The position numbers and the translations under genes were made by a program. DNA of 64,000 nucleotides. Source: Victivallales bacterium. GTDB taxonomy: Bacteria; Verrucomicrobiota; Lentisphaeria; Victivallales; GWF2-38-69. The stretch covers positions 1 to 64,000 of the forward strand of contig JAIPJT010000002.1 of the NCBI GenBank assembly GCA_021733985.1, in the 5' to 3' direction. Below the pieces are notes generated by a model. That model saw only the letters and a program-made list of their open reading frames with translations. It was not told the DNA's origin and made no database searches. Shown here piece after piece: positions 58,330 through 64,000 of the stretch (positions within the stretch are counted from its first letter, which is position 1; every line of letters begins with the position of its first letter).

Positions 58330-59627
58330 TATTCCCTTTCAGCTTTATGCAGTTTCAATAATTGTTCTAAATAATTTATGGTTTTTTCTGTCGCGCCTTT
58401 CTGCTCCTCAACAGTTTTCTTAGCATTATCTGCAAGTTTATCGCATTTATTTCTGTCGGAAAGCAAAGTGTCTATTGTTTCCTGTAACTTTTCATCAGAA
58501 ACAGAAAGTACAGCATTATTATCTTTCATTATTTTAAGGACAAATCTGAAGTTTTTCAAAACCGGGCCGCACACAACAGGTTTACCAAGTATGGCGGGTT
58601 CTATTATGTTATGGCCTTCGTCATGGCCGGCAAAACTTTTGCCCATAATTACGATGTCAGAAAGATTCATAAATGAAAGCATTTCGCCGGTGGTATCAGC
58701 AAGCAGGCAGTCGACCTGAGCTTTTTTATTTATATTTTCTGATCTACGGGTATATGAAATACCGGATTCAGTTAACATTTTTGCTATTTCACTTCCGCGT
58801 TCGGCATGTCTCGGGATTATAATCAGTCTCAACGATTTATATTTTTCCTTTAATATCATAAAAATTTCGGATATTAATTTTTCTTCGCCGGGGTGTGTGC
58901 TTGCAGCAAGAAGTATCTTTGAATTATTATCAAAAATATTGTCAGTATTCATTTCCGGAATTTTTTCTGGTATTGCCTGGTCAAATTTCATTGTACCGGT
59001 TTTGACAATATTGAGTGATCTGCAGATTTTTTTCAAACGTTCCACATCTGTTTCAGTCTGGGCACATGTCAGATTAATTTTTTTCAGGAAGGGAGTTATG
59101 AAAAATCTGAACCGGTAGTAACCTTTGAAAGAATGATCTGATATTCTCGCATTTACCTGGGCGACTCTTACGCCGGCTTTGTGCGATTCGTATATCATGT
59201 TCGGCCAGATTTCTGTTTCAAATATAACTACCATTTTTGGACCTATTAGTTTTAAAAGTCTTTTTACAGCCCACGAAAAGTCTACAGGATTGAAAATGAC
59301 TGTTGCATTATCAGTTAATTTTTTCCTCGCCAATTCCTGGCCGGTTGTGGTTGTTGTAGATAAAACAAACTTTTGTGCTGGACTTCTCCTATGCCACTGT
59401 TGTATAAAACCAGCAGCAAGCTGTGTTTCTCCTACAGATACCGAGTGCACCCATATAGGGCTTTCAGCTCTTAAACTTTTAAGCAGTTTCAGTTTACCCT
59501 TAGAATAAATTACAAACCTTTCAAGATAAGTTTTCTTATATCCTCCGCGTTTGATAAGTTTTATAATTATTCCCGGAATAAAAAAGACAAATACGAACGG
59601 GAATAAAATATTATAAATAAAAATCAT
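58329..59627 (-). CDS. waaA: Kdo transferase WaaA (KdtA)
   Basis: 432 residues. An N-terminal membrane anchor (about 1-22), then PIWVHSVSVGETQLAAGFI with the catalytic Glu, FETEIWPNMIYESHKAGV, the second Rossmann half LLAASTHPGEEKLI and IIPRHAERGSEI, and GHNIIEPAILGKPVVCGP. It transfers Kdo from CMP-Kdo to lipid A precursor at the inner membrane. With kdsD at the end of the window it shows Kdo-containing LPS. It sits upstream of, and overlaps, gatC, an unusual pairing. Confidence 0.95.
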   Translation of the reverse strand: MIFIYNILFPFVFVFFIPGIIIKLIKRGGYKKTYLERFVIYSKGKLKLLKSLRAESPIWVHSVSVGETQLAAGFIQQWHRRSPAQKFVLSTTTTTGQELARKKLTDNATVIFNPVDFSWAVKRLLKLIGPKMVVIFETEIWPNMIYESHKAGVRVAQVNARISDHSFKGYYRFRFFITPFLKKINLTCAQTETDVERLKKICRSLNIVKTGTMKFDQAIPEKIPEMNTDNIFDNNSKILLAASTHPGEEKLISEIFMILKEKYKSLRLIIIPRHAERGSEIAKMLTESGISYTRRSENINKKAQVDCLLADTTGEMLSFMNLSDIVIMGKSFAGHDEGHNIIEPAILGKPVVCGPVLKNFRFVLKIMKDNNAVLSVSDEKLQETIDTLLSDRNKCDKLADNAKKTVEEQKGATEKTINYLEQLLKLHKAERE

Positions 59628-59905
59628 TTTTTAAACTCCTAAGCTAAAGTAATTTTTTGTTTAAGTCATTTTCAAACAGGATAATTCCCTTAAATTACCG
59701 GAAATTTGAAACTGGTATAATTTAACGCAGATTTTGAAAAAATATACCCTCCCTGTATATTTTAAAAATTATTTTAGAAACGATTAAACATTTGTTTTTT
59801 TATATTGCATGAATACTCTCACTCCAATATAATTTAAAATAAATTAATATCGCTTCTATGCCTGAAAGGAATTATTAATATTCAGAAAAGAAAGGAAACT
59901 AAAAA

Positions 59906-60643
59906 ATGATAAAATCATTGTTTATTATGGTTTTGAGTATGTTTCTGCTGTCTGTTTCTTTGACTGCAAGGCCAAATAAAGGAAACAGACCGGTCCCCCG
60001 TAAAGCGCCTAAAGGCCGTTACCACAAGGGTCACCACAGGAAAAATATTAGAAAACAGAAAAAACGGGTTGATAAAAGATGGGAACATCGAGCCGACAGG
60101 AATCAGGATAAATACGTTGATGCCCGTGAAGCAAAAAAATACAAACGTTATAATAAAAAGAGGTTCAAAAGAAAAGTTAATTCTAAATGGGAGCATCATG
60201 CAGACAAAGACCATAGCGGTTATGTCGACAAACATGAAATGATGAAGTTAAAAAAACACGGCAGGCCGGGTAATTATAAAAAAAGAAAGGTCAGCACTAA
60301 ATGGGAGCAACATGCAGACAGAAACAATGACGGTTATGTCGATAAGCATGAGCTTATGAAGTTGAAACAAAAAAGGAAGCGGAAGTATTATAATAAAAGA
60401 AAAGTGGATGCTAAGTGGGAACACCATGCGGACAGGAATAAAGATGGCTTTGTCGATAAACACGAAATGGTGAAGTTCAAGCATAATAGAATGAAGAATA
60501 GAGATTCTTCTGTTCCATCTCAGTCTCACTCAAAAGGAAAATACAGTTCCGGAAAAGGAATTCCCGATTTGAACGGTGATGGTTTCGTAGATGGAAAGGA
60601 AATACAAATCCACAAAAAGAGAACAGGTAAACACCGTCAATGA
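59906..60643 (+). CDS. Secreted, highly basic EF-hand repeat protein
   Basis: 245 residues with a signal peptide (about 1-21, ending SLTA). Five 12-residue EF-hand-type loops are at 64-75, 100-111, 138-149, 176-187 and 221-232 (pattern DRNNDGYVDKHE). Loops two to four are embedded in a ~38-residue repeat that includes KWEHHAD before and MKLK after. Loop 1 has Lys where Gly is usual. Outside the loops it is extremely rich in Lys, Arg and His, giving a strongly positive protein. It probably binds calcium and an anionic partner (LPS, polysaccharide or nucleic acid). Transcribed alone. Confidence 0.85.
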   Translation: MIKSLFIMVLSMFLLSVSLTARPNKGNRPVPRKAPKGRYHKGHHRKNIRKQKKRVDKRWEHRADRNQDKYVDAREAKKYKRYNKKRFKRKVNSKWEHHADKDHSGYVDKHEMMKLKKHGRPGNYKKRKVSTKWEQHADRNNDGYVDKHELMKLKQKRKRKYYNKRKVDAKWEHHADRNKDGFVDKHEMVKFKHNRMKNRDSSVPSQSHSKGKYSSGKGIPDLNGDGFVDGKEIQIHKKRTGKHRQ

Positions 60644-60698
60644 TTTTGGAAATGAATTTGATGCAGGGATAGATAATCTTCTTTCGTTCGAAGAGTGG

Positions 60699-60729
60699 GA
60701 TAAGATAAGATCAATTGACTTATCTTATC
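60699..60729. terminator. Perfect AT-rich inverted repeat between convergent genes
   Basis: GATAAGATAAG (60699-60709) and CTTATCTTATC (60719-60729) pair over 11 bases around ATCAATTGA. It lies between the ends of the EF-hand gene and folC. It has no GC stem and no T tract, so terminator function is only a guess from position; it could also be a protein-binding site. Confidence 0.4.
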
Positions 60730-60791
60730 TTATTCGATTAGTATCCAACTTTGTTCTTTCTCAGCAAGCTTTGCGGTTATAAAATCTAATG

Positions 60792-62096
60792 TTAAATATC
60801 GATGATTTTATCAAGGGTATAGTACTGCTGCAGTATTTCTCCTGCCAGGTAGAAGGACCCGACAATTACGGTTTTACTACCAATATCTTCAGCCAGTTTC
60901 AGTGCATCAGAAGAACTGGCGACTTTTTCGGCCGGAATTGTCGGAACAGTCTCGGAGCAGATTTTTAGTATATTTTCAGGAGGATAAAACGGCCTGATCG
61001 TATTTATAGGCACAAAAATAAACCTTTCGGATATTTCCGATAGTATTTTCAGGGCATTAGCGGGATTTCGCTCTTTCATACAGCCGAAAATGATGGTGAA
61101 TTTACTCTGAGGACAGCAGCTTTTAACTGTTTGGACAAACTCATCTATCCCCTGTGGATTATGTGCGCCGTCAAGTATTTTACCATCCGGGAGTAACTGT
61201 ATTCTTCCGGGCCATCTGAGTTTTTCTATACCTTTCAGGGCAACGTGTAAACTGAAAGAGTATTTCTCGGATAAATACTTGAGCATAATATAGGAAAGTT
61301 TGAGATTCAGCGGCTGAATCGCACCTGACAGCGGCAAAAAATATACATGCTTTTTATTTTTTATTTTAAAATTCCATCCGGAGATCAAATTTTCTTTATC
61401 CAAATGTCTGCTGAAGTCTATCTCCGTGCCTTTTATTGAGAATAGCTGGGCTTTTTTTGTTTCAGCAGTTCTTTTTATAACGGACAATGATTCAGGGTCC
61501 ATTTTTCCGACAAATACAGGTACATTTTTTTTAATAATCCCAGCCTTTTCAGATGCTATTTTTTCTACTGTTTCTCCCAGGAACTGCTCGTGGTCGAGCC
61601 CTATACTTGTTATTGCTGTAATAACAGGCGATACAATATTTGTGCTGTCAAGACGCCCTCCCATGCCTGTTTCCCATAAGACAAAGTCACATTTAGTGTT
61701 TTTAAAATATTTAACTGCTATGGCTACAGTTGCTTCAAAGAATGTTACATAGTCCCGGTTTTCTATCATAGTTTTTACTGTAGGCCAAATATCTGTAATT
61801 AATGATGAAAGTTCTTTCCAGGAAATTGCTTTTCCGTTAATTCTGAATCTTTCCCTTAGAGATACGAGGTGAGGGGAACTGTAGAATCCGACTTTAAAAC
61901 CTGCATTTTCAAGAGCTTTTGCTATAATGGAACAAACGGACCCCTTGCCGTTTGTTCCGGCAATATGGATGAATTTCAATCCCTTTTCCGGATTGTTTAA
62001 TTTTCTGAACAGCCTGTTTGTCCTTTCAAGCCCCAGTTTAATTCCGACTTTTTGAAGGCTGTATAACTGATTTAATAATTCTGAGTGTTCGTCCAT
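60792..62096 (-). CDS. folC: Folylpolyglutamate/dihydrofolate synthase
   Basis: 434 residues from the ATG at 62096 (a TTG two codons upstream is possible). ATP loop HIAGTNGKGSVCSIIAKAL, YSSPHLVSLRERFRING, the carbamylated-Lys region ITSIGLDHEQFLG, SEKAGIIKKNVPVF, and DGAHNPQGIDEF are all present. It adds glutamate to folates. It overlaps the NAD kinase gene end by a few bases (TTGACAATG), hence co-transcribed. Confidence 0.93.
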   Translation of the reverse strand: MDEHSELLNQLYSLQKVGIKLGLERTNRLFRKLNNPEKGLKFIHIAGTNGKGSVCSIIAKALENAGFKVGFYSSPHLVSLRERFRINGKAISWKELSSLITDIWPTVKTMIENRDYVTFFEATVAIAVKYFKNTKCDFVLWETGMGGRLDSTNIVSPVITAITSIGLDHEQFLGETVEKIASEKAGIIKKNVPVFVGKMDPESLSVIKRTAETKKAQLFSIKGTEIDFSRHLDKENLISGWNFKIKNKKHVYFLPLSGAIQPLNLKLSYIMLKYLSEKYSFSLHVALKGIEKLRWPGRIQLLPDGKILDGAHNPQGIDEFVQTVKSCCPQSKFTIIFGCMKERNPANALKILSEISERFIFVPINTIRPFYPPENILKICSETVPTIPAEKVASSSDALKLAEDIGSKTVIVGSFYLAGEILQQYYTLDKIIDI

Positions 62097-62098
62097 TG

Positions 62099-62830
62099 TC
62101 AAATCTTTAAGTGCCTGAGTTTTCTACATTGATTACACATAAATATCTCAAGTCCGTAGACAACAGCTTTTTTACCGGCACTTGCAATGATTAATTTGCT
62201 CCCTTCTTCCAGATTTACTGCTTTCGGATTATTATCTGCAATCATTATTGCCGTCCCTCTTAGAATTTCTATTTCGATTTTGGAGTTTTCTGTAACAATA
62301 ATATGGTTAATATGTTCTCTTGAATTGCCCATTGCAATTCCTATCCCCTGACGAAATATACAGTGAGTAATGCTTTGAAAATAACCGGTGCTGCCATGGG
62401 GTGTTGCAAAACCTATACAGTCACTTGCTATCTCATTAAGATACTGCTTACTGTTTATTTTAACTTTAAACCTGATTGCACTGTTTCTCTTTATATTATG
62501 AATAAAAATATCGTTTATTCCGTATAGCTCATCTTTTGTTGTTTTGCTTTTTCCTTTCAGTCTGAGAATTTCATGTTTTTCAAGTTCTCCCCGGGTAAAA
62601 GCTTTAATAGTGTTTTCTATGCTGTGCTTTTTACATAAAGGGGCTGTTCTTGTATCTCTGATTGGCAGCTTCGGAAGATCGGGATATTCTCTTTCTGCTT
62701 CAAGCAGTGTGCCGTCACCGCCATATGTGATAATAATATCAGGATTTTTGTCTACAGTTTTTATATTATATTTTTTTAAAACAGGCTTTATTTCTGTGGT
62801 ATATCTACCTTTAACTAATGCGTTAACCAT
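62099..62830 (-). CDS. nadK: NAD kinase, divergent short form
   Basis: 243 residues. GGDGTLLEAEREYPD is the NAD-kinase signature and TPHGSTGYFQSI the second NAD-binding loop. The loop after GGDGT reads PKLPIRDTRTAPLC instead of the usual LGIN-G-GFL. The C-terminus has a Cys pair CNQCRK. It would make NADP from NAD. It precedes folC in a two-gene operon. It is divergent enough that a different nucleotide-kinase substrate cannot be ruled out. Confidence 0.82.
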   Translation of the reverse strand: MVNALVKGRYTTEIKPVLKKYNIKTVDKNPDIIITYGGDGTLLEAEREYPDLPKLPIRDTRTAPLCKKHSIENTIKAFTRGELEKHEILRLKGKSKTTKDELYGINDIFIHNIKRNSAIRFKVKINSKQYLNEIASDCIGFATPHGSTGYFQSITHCIFRQGIGIAMGNSREHINHIIVTENSKIEIEILRGTAIMIADNNPKAVNLEEGSKLIIASAGKKAVVYGLEIFMCNQCRKLRHLKI

Positions 62831-63055
62831 TTAAAAACCTTTTAATAATATGGTTTATATTAGTAAAATATTAAATACAAAAGAAGGTACTTTAAAAAGG
62901 TTACTTGTATCCTGGATGATTTCAATATATTTTTATTACTAATTTTCGAAAATTAAATCGGCTATTGTATATATCGAAAATTTTAACATATGAGTTATAT
63001 TATATCGAATAGAAAGTAAGCTTTAAATAAACATAAAATAAAAAGAACCGACAGC

Positions 63056-64000
63056 ATGAATATATTAGAAAAAGCAAAAGATATTATTGATCTGGAAATA
63101 TCCGGGTTGCAAAATATTAAAAATGAACTTGACAATAATTTCGAAGAACTTGTTAAGAAAACCGTAGATATTCTCAACAATGGAGGAAAGGTGGTGGTGA
63201 GCGGTATCGGCAAAAGCGGTCATATCGGTTATAAGATTGCTGCTACACTTGCGAGTACAGGTTCACCTGCGACTTTTATGCATCCGGTAGAGGCAATGCA
63301 TGGCGATTTGGGTATATTGCAGAAAAACGATATACTTTTAACACTTAGTTACAGCGGTGAAACAGATGAGCTCCTTACAATTCTGCCTTCAGCTAAAAGG
63401 CTGAATGTTCCGGTTGTAGCCATAACAGGTAATCCTGAATCAAAACTGGCTAACTGGGCTGACATAATTATTGCAATGCCGGTAGGTAAAGAAGCATGTC
63501 CATTTAATTTGGCGCCGACTACTTCTACTACTGCTCAGCTGGTAATCGGCGATGCTTTTGCTATGTCGCTTCTTGAAATCAGAGGCTTTACAAAGGAAGA
63601 TTACGGGAGACTGCATCCCGGTGGAGCTATTGGCAGATCTGTTACTCTCAAAGTTTCAGATATTATGCGCTGCATAAACAGCAGGAGGGTAATTAAGGTT
63701 GAACCTGATGCCCTGGTTAAAGATACTATTCTTGCTATGACCAGAGGGAAAAGCGGCTGTGCTATTGTAGTGGATCAGGAAGATAGACTTCTCGGTATTT
63801 TTACAGACGGCGATTTTAGACGGCATGCAAATGACTTAACTATTCTTGAAAAACCTGTAGAACAGTATATGACTAAAAACCCTATAACTGTTGAGTATGA
63901 CAGAATGGCTGTTGAGGTTTTGAAGTTGATAGAGAAAAAACGAATTGATGATGTAATTGTTGTCGATAGTGACAGAAAAGTACGCGGTATTGTTGACAGT
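63056..64000 (+). CDS. kdsD: Arabinose-5-phosphate isomerase KdsD (3' end beyond window)
   Basis: 315 codons are visible without a stop; KdsD/KpsF proteins have about 325, so only a short tail is cut off. The SIS domain has VVSGIGKSGHIGYKIAATLA, PVEAMHGDLGIL, LSYSGETDELL and LHPGGAIGRS. Two CBS repeats follow (SDIMRC, GIFTDGDFRR). It makes arabinose-5-phosphate for Kdo synthesis, matching waaA. It starts at the ATG 63056, divergent from nadK (225-base gap). Confidence 0.95.
   Translation, partial: MNILEKAKDIIDLEISGLQNIKNELDNNFEELVKKTVDILNNGGKVVVSGIGKSGHIGYKIAATLASTGSPATFMHPVEAMHGDLGILQKNDILLTLSYSGETDELLTILPSAKRLNVPVVAITGNPESKLANWADIIIAMPVGKEACPFNLAPTTSTTAQLVIGDAFAMSLLEIRGFTKEDYGRLHPGGAIGRSVTLKVSDIMRCINSRRVIKVEPDALVKDTILAMTRGKSGCAIVVDQEDRLLGIFTDGDFRRHANDLTILEKPVEQYMTKNPITVEYDRMAVEVLKLIEKKRIDDVIVVDSDRKVRGIVDS

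Noticed and set aside
60591..60782. 63-residue frame after the EF-hand gene
   Set aside because: It overlaps the end of the EF-hand gene and runs through the AT-rich inverted repeat; no start signal.

Overview
The window is about 37% G+C and comes from a Gram-negative, probably anaerobic bacterium. A lipopolysaccharide-type envelope is indicated by waaA and kdsD, by a YidC with a large periplasmic domain, by lipoproteins with clear lipoboxes and by FtsQ. The lineage cannot be fixed from sequence alone. A long GyrB with a large C-terminal insertion and a PurL with a PurS-like N-terminus but no glutaminase domain would fit the PVC superphylum (Lentisphaerota or Kiritimatiellota-like) or a neighbouring diderm group; this is a low-confidence inference.

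Layout. 0-3.8 kb: a GIY-YIG protein cut by the window edge, tRNA-Pro, and the operon rpmH-rnpA-yidD-yidC-khpB (minus strand) closed by a terminator. 4-7.4 kb: a pair of small membrane-protein genes, ftsQ, a SpoU-type RNA methyltransferase and a lipoprotein. 7.4-17 kb: an IS-like relic, gyrB, a lipoprotein with a degenerate HAD domain, gmk, a BamE-like lipoprotein, a phosphoesterase and purL.

17.4-41.9 kb is the centrepiece: an all-plus-strand catabolic island that matches the anaerobic purine/urate degradation cluster (E. coli yge/ygf/xdh type). It starts with a three-gene run (glutamine-amidotransferase-like protein, isoaspartyl dipeptidase, Sir2 deacylase). Two tandem fold-type II PLP enzymes follow, then YgeY peptidase, YgeW carbamoyltransferase, the giant YgfK flavo-iron-sulfur protein, a ThiS/MoaD-like sulfur carrier, SsnA aminohydrolase, a three-subunit molybdenum hydroxylase, a second aminohydrolase, a two-subunit molybdenum hydroxylase and a TauE/SafE permease. 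The usual YgeX diaminopropionate ammonia-lyase, HydA and carbamate kinase are not seen. The tandem PLP enzymes sit where YgeX would be expected and may replace it.

42-50 kb: a YHS-like secreted metal-binding protein followed by a fossil of a metal P-type ATPase, tRNA-Ser, glycogen phosphorylase with a strong terminator, a DASS dicarboxylate transporter and sucCD. 50-54 kb: a phosphoesterase, an M18 aminopeptidase and a secreted gluzincin, overlapping as one operon. 53.8-54.4 kb: a short IS relic with inverted ends. 54.4-64 kb: waaA-gatC-gatA-gatB-HAD phosphatase (one operon), a very basic EF-hand secreted protein, nadK-folC and kdsD (cut by the window end).

At least two dispersed intergenic repeat families occur. 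Family A (three copies) has a GC-rich foldable core tied to a transposase-tail relic and ~18-bp inverted ends. Family B (two full copies and one short copy) has a conserved 5' box and 3' box. One family-A copy lies immediately upstream of the first PLP-enzyme gene.
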